Virus record (IMG/VR): IMGVR_UViG_3300017950_001860
Coordinates: 24,137 to 88,136 of that record
DNA length: 64,000 bases
From: a virus
Strand: one strand, 5' to 3'
Positions 24,535-32,981 of this stretch are shown here, one piece after another. The notes beneath the pieces are model-generated. The model was not told the DNA's origin, did no database searches, and saw only the letters and a list, made by a program, of their open reading frames with translations. Numbering within the stretch: the first letter of the stretch is position 1; each line of letters opens with the position of its first letter. A program made the position numbers and the translations under genes.

Positions 24535-25482
24535 TTACAGGTTGCTTGTAGAGTTGTAAGTTGGTGCTGCTACACTTACAGTGGTGACTGTGTTAGACCC
24601 TATTACCATTGTACCATTTGCTCTCAGTACAGACGGTTGTACTGTTAACGTGCCCTGGACGTCTTCGTCAACATCAGTACCTTGTCCATCAACGCCGCCT
24701 GTATTAACATCGTCAAACACTACGTTAAATCTAATTCTAGAAGTGTTATCTTCTTTTGCTTGAATATAAAAAATGTTACCTGTATACGTTGATGCTGTTT
24801 TTTGCCATATAGTTTGGTAAGTACTAGTAAGATCATAGTTACCAATACTCGAAGCAGTACCATAGCCTGTGCTGTGTATAGTGCTTGTATAACCAAACTC
24901 AACGTGTCCAGTTCCGATTATACCCGACCATTCTTGACCCTTTGTAGAGTTATCGCCTGTTTGTGTAGAATCTATTTTCACTCTACTACCTGCATTAAAA
25001 AATTCTCTACGTGCAGCAGCGTCTGCAAATGTTAGTGTGAATTCATGATTTACAGCACCATTCCATGGAGTTGTTCTGCTATTACTCGAATATGAAGTTT
25101 CAGAACGTTGACTAGTATGTAGGTCAAATCTATTATTTTCGCAATCAGTCATTAAACCTTCAAGATATATTATGTGAGCTTCTTCAATTTTATCAGTATT
25201 AGTTGTGTTTGCAAGGTAATCACCAGTTACATAAGGACTTTCAATTGTCCCAAAAGCGGTTGTTCCAATCTGGTGTACTCTTGCTCTTACAATATCGCTA
25301 TAAATATCTAAATACTGTTGTTCACTAATCAAATCACCGCTAGATGTTGCTGCTACTGTTGTAGAATCAATACTGTTTCCGTAGCCATATGTTTCGTTAG
25401 CACCTGAAGAAGAATCTCCCATTACTGATAATATTCGAGAACGTAGATTGTTATATCGCGTGGCTGTAATAAAGGTAGGCAT
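24535..25482 (-). CDS. Virion structural protein, paralogue of 25527 product
   Basis: About 315 residues, sharing with the next gene the start P-T-F-I-T-A-T-R-Y-N-N-L-R-S-R-I / GDLITASRFNLLQNRI, a Gly/Tyr-rich stretch, VRARVHQIG / IRARLHQIG, PWNGAVNHEFTLTF / QWNGQLIHEVKVSF, RREFFNAG / RRHFFNSG, and IGNYDLTSTYQ / IGNYDLTTSYQ. These are typical of accessory tail or fibre-associated proteins of marine T4-like phages. ATG 25482 has an AGGAG site; the in-frame TTG at 25497 is not needed. Exact location in the particle unknown. Confidence 0.6.
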   Translation of the reverse strand: MPTFITATRYNNLRSRILSVMGDSSSGANETYGYGNSIDSTTVAATSSGDLISEQQYLDIYSDIVRARVHQIGTTAFGTIESPYVTGDYLANTTNTDKIEEAHIIYLEGLMTDCENNRFDLHTSQRSETSYSSNSRTTPWNGAVNHEFTLTFADAAARREFFNAGSRVKIDSTQTGDNSTKGQEWSGIIGTGHVEFGYTSTIHSTGYGTASSIGNYDLTSTYQTIWQKTASTYTGNIFYIQAKEDNTSRIRFNVVFDDVNTGGVDGQGTDVDEDVQGTLTVQPSVLRANGTMVIGSNTVTTVSVAAPTYNSTSNL

Positions 25483-25518
25483 TGGGACTCCTGTCAAACT
25501 ATATCATTATATATAGTT

Positions 25519-25526
25519 TATTTACT
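25519..25526 (-). promoter_or_regulatory. Weak late promoter-like octamer
   Basis: Minus-strand AGTAAATA followed by AACTATATATAATG, six of eight matches to TATAAATA with the TAAATA core kept, in the 30-base gap before the structural gene starting at 25482. Confidence 0.3.
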
Positions 25527-26513
25527 TTACAGTGTTGTTATGTTTTGGTAAACTGGTGCAGGAACTTCGATATAAAAGTCAATTAAATCATCACCAGTTA
25601 GAGTACTTTTTGCTCTTAAATGATTTACACTACTCTTTAAAGTTCCGTCAATTAAATCATCTTCTGCGCCGCTTTCCAAATCATCAAATACAATTTTAAA
25701 TTGTATTTCAGAATCAGAAACTTCTTTTGCATATATTTCCATTAAATTTTGATTATATGTAGGATATATTCCACCATTGCTTAATTTAGTATAAATTAAT
25801 TGATAAGAAGTTGTTAAATCATAGTTGCCGATTGCAGAAGGTGTTCCCTGGTCAGTTGTACTAGTATCACTATGGTTAAACTTAACTATACCTGCTCGTT
25901 GTAATAGAACACTCCAGTCATTGCCTTTAGGGGTTGCATAACCTAAATTAGATGTTTCTATTCTAAGTTCACCGCCTGAGTTAAAAAAATGTCTACGATG
26001 ACCAGAATTATTAAAAGAAACTTTTACTTCATGTATAAGTTGTCCATTCCATTGAGAAGTTCTAGTGGAAGAAGTACCCAATTCGACTACTGACTGAGTC
26101 GAATCAACTAAGAATTTATCAGTTTCGATTCTATCCATCATTCTTTCTAGATCAGCAATACCTTTAAATTCAGCATCAGCTCCTGTGCCAGTTGACTCTT
26201 CGCCTATAATATCAATTCCGGCTACAAATTCAAGATTTTTTATTTGATCAGTTATTTCAGAACTTAATAACCCAATTTGGTGTAATCTTGCTCTTATCAA
26301 GTCTTTGTATAAATTATTAAAAGACTGTGCAGTAACATTAACTTGCATATTGCCGCCTGGGATGTTTGTTACTTCTTCACTACTTATAGCACCACCATAA
26401 CCTGAAGCACCTTGTCCATATCCAGTTTGTCCAGCGCCAGTTCCTAAAACTGCTGCTATTCTGTTTTGCAATAGGTTAAACCTTGATGCTGTAATTAAAT
26501 CTCCGACGGCCAT
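25527..26513 (-). CDS. Virion structural protein, paralogue of 24535 product
   Basis: 328 residues with the same block order as the product of the following gene (see motifs TASRFNLLQNRI, IRARLHQIG, QWNGQLIHEV, RRHFFNSGGELRIE, IGNYDLTTSY, IVFDDLE). The pair likely arose by tandem duplication. The repeated beta-strand pattern and position next to fibre genes favour a tail-fibre or baseplate accessory protein. The start ATG 26513 is preceded by AAAGGAAAG. Confidence 0.6.
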   Translation of the reverse strand: MAVGDLITASRFNLLQNRIAAVLGTGAGQTGYGQGASGYGGAISSEEVTNIPGGNMQVNVTAQSFNNLYKDLIRARLHQIGLLSSEITDQIKNLEFVAGIDIIGEESTGTGADAEFKGIADLERMMDRIETDKFLVDSTQSVVELGTSSTRTSQWNGQLIHEVKVSFNNSGHRRHFFNSGGELRIETSNLGYATPKGNDWSVLLQRAGIVKFNHSDTSTTDQGTPSAIGNYDLTTSYQLIYTKLSNGGIYPTYNQNLMEIYAKEVSDSEIQFKIVFDDLESGAEDDLIDGTLKSSVNHLRAKSTLTGDDLIDFYIEVPAPVYQNITTL

Positions 26514-26524
26514 TTATCTTTCCT

Positions 26525-28048
26525 TTATACCTTAAGAACACATTCTACTAATTTTTCGCCCTCATCGTTATTTGTTTCTAGTGCTATGCCTACCATTGCC
26601 GTTGAAGCAATAGTTGTACATACACCTTCTGCCCAAGCATACACTGCCATACCCTTTGAAACTGGACCTTTTACTCTTACTGGTAAACGTCCTTTAAGTC
26701 CAATATATTGCCCTTCTGCTTCTGAATTCATCATAAGCGCAGGATCTGTTGATACAACACCAATACAGAATGAACTTGCGCTTGCTGGCTCTACTTCATG
26801 ATCCGGATGTCCACATACTGCAACTGCTGTGCCTGCTGGTAATTCTTCAGCAGTGGTATATTTCTCTGCAAGGTCAGCAAATTGTGCTTGTGTTGCTGTA
26901 CCATGAAAAACATTTGCTGTAATGTCACCGCTTGCATCTCTTGCGGCAATTGTATTTCCGCCAGCAGTGACTGTTGCTGTTTGGTGACTAGGTGCGCCTG
27001 CTGCAGGATCATTTACTTTAAGATTAGTTGCTTTATCAGATTCGCCTCTAAAGTTTACAGCATGTACTTCTGCCCATTGTAATGTAGGCGATCCTAAATC
27101 AGTTACATTGTCTAATACCGGAACTACTGCTGGGTGTGTAATTTTTGCTACATCAGTTAGTGTACCTGAAGCGTTTGTTGTTTTAAAAATTATTTCACTG
27201 TTACTACCATTATTGTTTGATAGTACACCAGCACCGCTTTGTGTAGATAGACCAAAAATTCCATCTATAGTTGCACTAGGTGCTGTTAGTGTTGCAGAAA
27301 AGTTAGCTGCGGCACTTAGTGCATATGCACTTGCTGCAACGCCACCTAGTTTTTCTGCATTAGAAGCAGTACCATGGTAAACATAATCATTTCCGGCTAC
27401 ATTAGTACTATTTGTAACACCGTTGTCTGAATCTAAAGTATATTTTAGGGTTGTACCTTTTTTAATTTTATCAAAGCCGGCAATAGGATTAAGTGATCCT
27501 AAAGTAAATTCTTCGTTACTTATAATATACGAAGTTTGATCATTAATTACAGCTTTAATAATAGTTTTTGTAGCACCTAACGTATCAATTACTTGTTCAC
27601 TTACCATGTTAGTAATACCTGAACCAGCAGACTGAGGACCAACTAGGGTATATTGATTATCTCCTGCTGTACCGTTATGCACATATAACTGATTGTTTAC
27701 TTCGTCCCACCAAAAATCACCTTTAACAAGTGTACTAGGTGCACTTGATGCGATCTCAGAACCGCCTGTTGATTTCCAATATCCAATACCTGGTAATGCG
27801 CCAGGAGTAGCAACAAAATATTTTAGTTTACTATTTGTAGAATCGTACCATAACTGCCCTCTAATTGCTCTAGTTGGTGCGTTTCCGCCTGCAAAGTTTT
27901 CTAACAAGAACAATAAGTTTTCGTTTTGAATCTCTCCGTACCCTGCGTAGTTTTTACCAATAAATTTGATATTGGTTGTTTGATCTATAGTTCCATCTTC
28001 TACTGTTGTTAACAGTGAATTGTCGAATCTATCAATTTGATAAGCCAT
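26525..28048 (-). CDS. Tail fibre protein (fibre paralogue 1)
   Basis: First about 130 residues share a module with the 28088 and 29971 products: GYGE-x-x-NEN-x-x-x-LLENFAG, then GQLWYDSTNSKLKYF and KGDFWWDEVNNQLYV. The middle is Ser/Thr/Ala-rich beta repeat sequence. The C-terminal domain (about 395-507) has LAEKYTTAEELPAGTAVAVC, a segment often seen at the end of phage fibres and possibly linked to trimer folding or self-cleavage. Likely binds the host surface or connects other fibre parts. Confidence 0.7.
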   Translation of the reverse strand: MAYQIDRFDNSLLTTVEDGTIDQTTNIKFIGKNYAGYGEIQNENLLFLLENFAGGNAPTRAIRGQLWYDSTNSKLKYFVATPGALPGIGYWKSTGGSEIASSAPSTLVKGDFWWDEVNNQLYVHNGTAGDNQYTLVGPQSAGSGITNMVSEQVIDTLGATKTIIKAVINDQTSYIISNEEFTLGSLNPIAGFDKIKKGTTLKYTLDSDNGVTNSTNVAGNDYVYHGTASNAEKLGGVAASAYALSAAANFSATLTAPSATIDGIFGLSTQSGAGVLSNNNGSNSEIIFKTTNASGTLTDVAKITHPAVVPVLDNVTDLGSPTLQWAEVHAVNFRGESDKATNLKVNDPAAGAPSHQTATVTAGGNTIAARDASGDITANVFHGTATQAQFADLAEKYTTAEELPAGTAVAVCGHPDHEVEPASASSFCIGVVSTDPALMMNSEAEGQYIGLKGRLPVRVKGPVSKGMAVYAWAEGVCTTIASTAMVGIALETNNDEGEKLVECVLKV

Positions 28049-28073
28049 ATTCTGTACCCCTAAATGCTATTAT

Positions 28074-28081
28074 TATTTATC
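28074..28081 (-). promoter_or_regulatory. Late promoter-like octamer
   Basis: Minus-strand GATAAATA, seven of eight matches to the T4 late octamer TATAAATA, 26 bases before the ATG of the fibre gene at 28048, with AGGGG between. It sits in the 39-base gap between two fibre genes. Confidence 0.5.
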
Positions 28082-28087
28082 GTATCT

Positions 28088-29974
28088 TTATAAACTTTCA
28101 ATACCTATGTTTACCCATTCAATTGTTGTAATGTTAGTGACAGGATCAGTATTTGCCTGCACTTCATAAGTTAAAAGTTGTCTGTTTGGATTTGTGAATT
28201 CGATATTGTTAAACGCAATATCTCGAACCACTGGTTGATTTTCTGTACCATTTTTGTCAACAGCAACCGTTGAAATATTCTTTGCTGTTTCAATATTAAT
28301 TGTAACACTACTATAACTAGTTGTGTGTATTCTTGCTAGTTTACCAACGTTAACAGATTCAACTGGAAACAGTCCTGCTAAGTAAGAAGCAACAATTTCT
28401 AGATATGCTAGGTTAGTATCAATACCTGTAACGTCTAATGACATAGCTAATGGCTGTGTTAATGTTGTATTATCGACATATACTTTGTTAGCAGCATCAC
28501 CTGGATTCTGTGGTGTAGCAATACCACTTATTCTAGCAACAGGGTTAATTTGTAACTGGCCGCCTGTAGTAAATGTAATATTACCTGTAGCTTGTAAATT
28601 TAAATTACCTGTTGCTAAAACAGTATTGCCGTCTATGTTAATGTTATCTACATCTAAATACACCAATGTACCTAGTCTAACTAAATCATCTGCAAAGTTA
28701 ATGTTTTGTAAACTGTTTTCTGTTAATTTAATACTACCGTTAATTCTATAACTTAGCGATTCACTTGTTAAATTTAAATCTTTGTTTGATTCCCAAGCGT
28801 TTGAATCGTATTCCCATAAGAACGTTTTATCGCCCTGTGTAGATCTAACAATAATACCACCGCCGTCTGCAAATAAATCGTCTTGTGCTGTACCGTCAGC
28901 AGTAACAGCAAGTTTTATCGATTTATCCAAAACTTGCAAGGTTGTAACTTCAACGCTTAATTGCTCACCTTCAACAATTAAGTTGCCTGTTATTCGTGTA
29001 TCACCTTCAACATCTAGCGTATATAACGGAAGTCGATCAATATTCATTATACCAACTCTACCTTCACTAGCATCAATGTATACAGCGTTAGTTAAGTTAC
29101 CTAAGTTAGCCCCAGACACAACTCTTAATGCAAGGTCACTATTTGAGATAGGATTTTCGATAAAGAAATTAGCACCCTGTGGGCGCATACTCATAATCGT
29201 GTTAGTAGTATTTGAGAATATTAAACCGTTTGTGTTTCTTATTTCTAATCTACCAGTTGTTAAACTATCAATATCAGATCTAATAAACTGATCAGCATTG
29301 AGTAATTGTCCGTCAGTTGTTGCTAAGTTTGAAGTACTTTCAGCAGTACCAATAAACTTAAAATTTACTTTATCGTATACGTTAAACCCTTTGAATATAA
29401 TACCATTAGGATTACTTGCTGATACAAGTGCTGGAATTCTAGCCACTACAGCAGGTGTAAATTCTATGTTACTAAATAAACCAACTTCTTCGTTATTGAT
29501 GTATAGTTTTGCAATTGTAATCTCAACTTCTGTAATACTTTTAATAGTTTCAACGAAGAAACCTGTTTTACCTTGGTTTTTAGTAAAACTCGGTCCAATT
29601 AATAATGGATCGCCGCCGCCATCAAAAAAGTATAACTGGTCATCACTATTGTTAAACCAAAAGTCACCAGCTGCTAATCCAATAGGCTGTGTTGACTGAA
29701 TAAACGGTTCGCCTGTTGATTTCCATTCTACACCAGTATAAATTTTTAACTGGTTGTTTGCGCTATCCCACCATAACTGCCCTGTCAACGGATTGCTCGG
29801 TGCAGCAGTATTCGAAAAGTTTTCAAGCAATTTGATAAAGTTTTCATTAAAAACTTCACCGTAGCCCCTATACCCTCTACCTACAAGCGTTAAGTTTGTA
29901 CTTGTAGTATCAATCTTTCCGTCAATTAAGTCTACTAGTACTGTACCGTTTGTTTTATTTAATTGATAGCTCAT
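28088..29974 (-). CDS. Tail fibre protein (fibre paralogue 2)
   Basis: 628 residues. The N-terminal module matches its neighbours (GYGEVFNENFIKLLENFSN; GQLWWDSANNQLKIYTG; AAGDFWFNNSDDQLYFFDG). The remainder is beta-rich, with EGDTRITGNLIVEGEQLSVE and IATPQNPGDAANKVYVDN, the latter a common phage fibre segment before a shaft or coil. No chaperone-type collar is seen. It starts within the previous stop (ATGA) with an AGGAA site. Probably a long or short tail fibre subunit or adaptor. Confidence 0.7.
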   Translation of the reverse strand: MSYQLNKTNGTVLVDLIDGKIDTTSTNLTLVGRGYRGYGEVFNENFIKLLENFSNTAAPSNPLTGQLWWDSANNQLKIYTGVEWKSTGEPFIQSTQPIGLAAGDFWFNNSDDQLYFFDGGGDPLLIGPSFTKNQGKTGFFVETIKSITEVEITIAKLYINNEEVGLFSNIEFTPAVVARIPALVSASNPNGIIFKGFNVYDKVNFKFIGTAESTSNLATTDGQLLNADQFIRSDIDSLTTGRLEIRNTNGLIFSNTTNTIMSMRPQGANFFIENPISNSDLALRVVSGANLGNLTNAVYIDASEGRVGIMNIDRLPLYTLDVEGDTRITGNLIVEGEQLSVEVTTLQVLDKSIKLAVTADGTAQDDLFADGGGIIVRSTQGDKTFLWEYDSNAWESNKDLNLTSESLSYRINGSIKLTENSLQNINFADDLVRLGTLVYLDVDNINIDGNTVLATGNLNLQATGNITFTTGGQLQINPVARISGIATPQNPGDAANKVYVDNTTLTQPLAMSLDVTGIDTNLAYLEIVASYLAGLFPVESVNVGKLARIHTTSYSSVTINIETAKNISTVAVDKNGTENQPVVRDIAFNNIEFTNPNRQLLTYEVQANTDPVTNITTIEWVNIGIESL

Positions 29975-32340
29975 GTTGATGTTCCTGCGTATATAATATA
30001 ATTTAATGCCAAGTAGGGGTTCATAACATTAAGTGGTGAACCTAAGGCACCGCCTGTTTCTATACCTCCTGTAGTTGTTTTTCCTTGATAACCCGAGGCA
30101 CCTGCTTCTATAGATATAGGAATACCGTCTGGATCGGTTAATAACTGCCCCGGGTTATCTGGATCCTGTGCTTTCTGACTGATAGCATAGAATTGAGATT
30201 CTTCACCTTCTAAAGTATGATCATGGTCTGGTAAATTCTGTGTATTAATTGCATATGATTGATTTCCTTGTGATTGACCTATTGTATCTGGGCCGCCGCC
30301 TTCAAATGCAATACCTGTAAAGCTAAATGTAGCAATTCCACCTACAGTTAATGAGTTAATTGTAATTACTAGATCATGAGTAGGTGTAGCGCCGCCGAAT
30401 ATAACTCCAGAAATTGTAACTTTTTCTGCAACTGTATATCCAGTACCTGGATTAGTAACTTGTACATTATAATTTCCAGCATTAAGTTGTACACTGAATA
30501 CAGCGCCAGAACCAGTACCCGTTGTTGATGTTTGCTGAACGTTTGTAAAACTTGCAACTGATCCAGTAACACGGTTTGCTGCTTGGCCGCCCATATTATC
30601 AACACCTAAAGGAAATCTACCTCTTAAATCAGGTAATCCGAATTTTAAATCTCCGCCATCGCTAACTAAACTTGCTGATTTAAAGTTATGTCCTATCACT
30701 TGCCATAGTTCGTTGTAGTCAGTTTTAAATACTTCTTGCCCTGTGCATAGTAACCAACCTGCAGGCGCTGTAACACCTGCATATGGCATAATACTACCGA
30801 CCGGTGTAATAGGCACAGATGACAATAAATCAACTTTGTTTACTTTATACAGTCCTGAATCTGCTCCTGTAGTTTTGTTAATTAACAGTTCGTCTGTGTT
30901 ACTGATTAAATCAGCTCTAAGTCTTGTTTTACTAGCAACGATATCGTTTGATATTGAAACTTCAAATACCTTTTCAGATCCTGACTGTCCGTCAAACTCA
31001 AAACTATTACTTGTAAAATCGCCTTGCATTCTAAATGTAGTTGCATTAGTTAATTTATCAGCAGTAGTTGATCTACCAGTAACATTACCAGTAACATTAC
31101 CAGTAACATTTCCTAAAAATGATTCTGCATACATTCTCTTAAAAGGAGCATCTGACGATCCTATATCGTAAGAGTTAATTTCTAGTGCAGGCAATATATG
31201 GGCATTTACTATAGTGCTTCCTGCAATGTTTATACTGCCGCCGATATGTAAATCTTGAGCAATCCCAGCGCCGCCTTTTACTACAAGAGAGCCTGAACTA
31301 AAGTTAATAGCATTTTCAGTATTACTAGCTTCTATTTTACCTGTGTTAGTAGGATCTGTTGTATCAACTGTTGCTTTAATATTACCTATAACATCAAGTG
31401 CCTGACTTGGTGCAAGGTTATTAATGCCTACCCTTTCTTCACTATTGACTCTTAAAACAGTATTAAAAGATTGATCTATATCTTTAAGTATTAAATCGAT
31501 TGAAGATATTTGGTTATTGTTTTTTAATTCAACTGACGTACCATTTACACCTATCTGGAATTGGCTATCTGTTCCAAGTTTAACTCCAGAGTTATTATTG
31601 ATTGTAAGTTGTTCGTTTAAAATTGCACGAGAATCAGTTCTTATAAATTTTTCAGCAGCAACTTCAACTGCGCCGCTACTTTCAACAACTATTAGTCCTT
31701 TAGCACTTTCAGCTACACCAATAAATTTTATAGGATTATCTATACTACCTTCATTACGTAAATTAAAACCTTTCTTAAGAGTACCAAACCCACTGATAGC
31801 AGTTTTAGGTGTAAATTCTTCTGCACTTACAATAGCATATGGTATATCCTGTATATACATAATGAATATACTTTTGCTTAGATTATCAATGTCTAAAACA
31901 GTTTGTGCTCTGCCGCCTGTAAGTAGTCCTGTTCCTGCTTCAGGTCCAATTAACAACCAAGTATTTCCTGAAAAGATATATAATTGTTGGTTAACTGTAT
32001 CAACCCATAAGTCGCCCGGTGACGACTGATTAGATAATGGCTGTGAAGCTGCTTTTACAAATCCACTTGCCGTGCGCCATTGAGCACTATCATATATTTT
32101 TAATTGATCAATGCCGGCTGAAGTATCATACCATAATTGTCCTTCAACAGGGTTACTAGGTTCAGATGCACCTGCAAAGTTTTCTAGTAAATGTAGAAAA
32201 TTATCAGCAATTGCTTGGCCATAACCAATTGCACCTTTACCTGGAAATTTTAAACTAGTATCGATTAAGTTAATTTCTCCGTCACTGATTTCAATAGATC
32301 CCTTATTTACAAAGTCTGTAAATCTAACTATATAAGGCAT
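29971..32340 (-). CDS. Tail fibre protein with phage tail collar domain (fibre paralogue 3)
   Basis: 789 residues. It has the shared N-terminal module (GYGQAIADNFLHLLENFAG; GQLWYDTSAGIDQLKIYD; SSPGDLWVDTVNQQLYIFSG), then a beta shaft, a GNVTGNVTGNVTG tripeptide-like repeat near residue 415, and a tail collar domain near residues 503-590 (VGSIMPYAGVTAPAGWLLC; FGLPDLRGRFPLG). A Gly-rich insert and a short tip with HDHTLEGEE follow, as in receptor-binding tips. Start by TAATG with AGGAGGT. Likely the receptor-binding fibre. Confidence 0.8.
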   Translation of the reverse strand: MPYIVRFTDFVNKGSIEISDGEINLIDTSLKFPGKGAIGYGQAIADNFLHLLENFAGASEPSNPVEGQLWYDTSAGIDQLKIYDSAQWRTASGFVKAASQPLSNQSSPGDLWVDTVNQQLYIFSGNTWLLIGPEAGTGLLTGGRAQTVLDIDNLSKSIFIMYIQDIPYAIVSAEEFTPKTAISGFGTLKKGFNLRNEGSIDNPIKFIGVAESAKGLIVVESSGAVEVAAEKFIRTDSRAILNEQLTINNNSGVKLGTDSQFQIGVNGTSVELKNNNQISSIDLILKDIDQSFNTVLRVNSEERVGINNLAPSQALDVIGNIKATVDTTDPTNTGKIEASNTENAINFSSGSLVVKGGAGIAQDLHIGGSINIAGSTIVNAHILPALEINSYDIGSSDAPFKRMYAESFLGNVTGNVTGNVTGRSTTADKLTNATTFRMQGDFTSNSFEFDGQSGSEKVFEVSISNDIVASKTRLRADLISNTDELLINKTTGADSGLYKVNKVDLLSSVPITPVGSIMPYAGVTAPAGWLLCTGQEVFKTDYNELWQVIGHNFKSASLVSDGGDLKFGLPDLRGRFPLGVDNMGGQAANRVTGSVASFTNVQQTSTTGTGSGAVFSVQLNAGNYNVQVTNPGTGYTVAEKVTISGVIFGGATPTHDLVITINSLTVGGIATFSFTGIAFEGGGPDTIGQSQGNQSYAINTQNLPDHDHTLEGEESQFYAISQKAQDPDNPGQLLTDPDGIPISIEAGASGYQGKTTTGGIETGGALGSPLNVMNPYLALNYIIYAGTST
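31075..31110. repeat. Three tandem 12-base repeats in a fibre gene
   Basis: accagtaacatt occurs three times without change. Read on the minus strand it encodes repeated Gly-Asn-Val-Thr. Exact repetition at DNA level suggests recent slippage expansion inside the fibre shaft. Confidence 0.85.
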
Positions 32341-32954
32341 TATGCATTACCTCCTGACAAACTCTGTATTCTCACTGTATAGTCAATTTGTATTAGTCTG
32401 TTTAATGATTTTTGTACAGGGTGAAAAATAACATGTGTAATCAGTTTACCTGATTCATTTGGATCACTTGATTTACTACGCAACCCTAATTCATCAAATA
32501 TATAATCACTAGACAAATTAGTAGCATTATCAAATGCTTCCTGTGCAACAGGCTCTGAATAGTCTAGTAAACAACTTACAAGTATGTCTGTATAATTTGT
32601 TCCTGTAACGTGTCTAATTTCTAAATAATTGCTTTCTGGATTATTATTAAGCAGTCCGTCGTCAACTACAACTTTTGAATATGTTTGATTATAAAGACTT
32701 GCATTTGCGCCTGTACTGTTTGGTGTTAGATATGTAATAATACCTGTTGGATCAACACTTGTGCCGCCGTTGCCGAAGCTCATTTCGTATATAAATCCTT
32801 TACCCAAGTTTGCCATACTTTCTGCAAGAGCAACACTCATATTTTCGTAGTGTATTGCATTACGCTTTTGTACAAAAACTTCGCCATTGCTAGGATCGTA
32901 TATCTTAATATGGCCCTGTACTGCTATTCCGTTTAAATCTGTTATACTGTTCAT
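32340..32954 (-). CDS. Virion structural protein, fibre- or baseplate-associated
   Basis: 204 residues, starting DLNGIAVQGHIKIYDPSNGE, with IHYENMSVALAESMAN and YEMSFGNGG-x-x-VDPTG, then VSCLLDYSEPV. The pattern is one I associate with small virion proteins next to the wedge genes of marine T4-like phages. Exact role unknown. The stop overlaps the collar-fibre start (TAATG), so the two are coexpressed. AGGAAG precedes the ATG. Confidence 0.55.
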   Translation of the reverse strand: MNSITDLNGIAVQGHIKIYDPSNGEVFVQKRNAIHYENMSVALAESMANLGKGFIYEMSFGNGGTSVDPTGIITYLTPNSTGANASLYNQTYSKVVVDDGLLNNNPESNYLEIRHVTGTNYTDILVSCLLDYSEPVAQEAFDNATNLSSDYIFDELGLRSKSSDPNESGKLITHVIFHPVQKSLNRLIQIDYTVRIQSLSGGNA

Positions 32955-32973
32955 GTTGTCTTCCTATACAATG

Positions 32974-32981
32974 TATTTATT
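32974..32981 (-). promoter_or_regulatory. Late promoter-like octamer
   Basis: Minus-strand AATAAATA followed by CATTGTATAGG, seven of eight matches to TATAAATA, 20 bases before the ATG at 32954 and overlapping the end of the giant gene. It would give a leader of about 14 bases containing AGGAAG. Confidence 0.5.

Noticed and set aside
31075-31110. CRISPR-like repeat.
   Set aside because: Three contiguous 12-base units without spacers, in frame within a fibre gene; a slippage repeat.
28782-32029. Long plus-strand open frames of 130-170 codons opposite the fibre genes.
   Set aside because: They are antisense to well supported fibre genes, lack ribosome sites and give hydrophobic low-complexity products typical of shadow frames.
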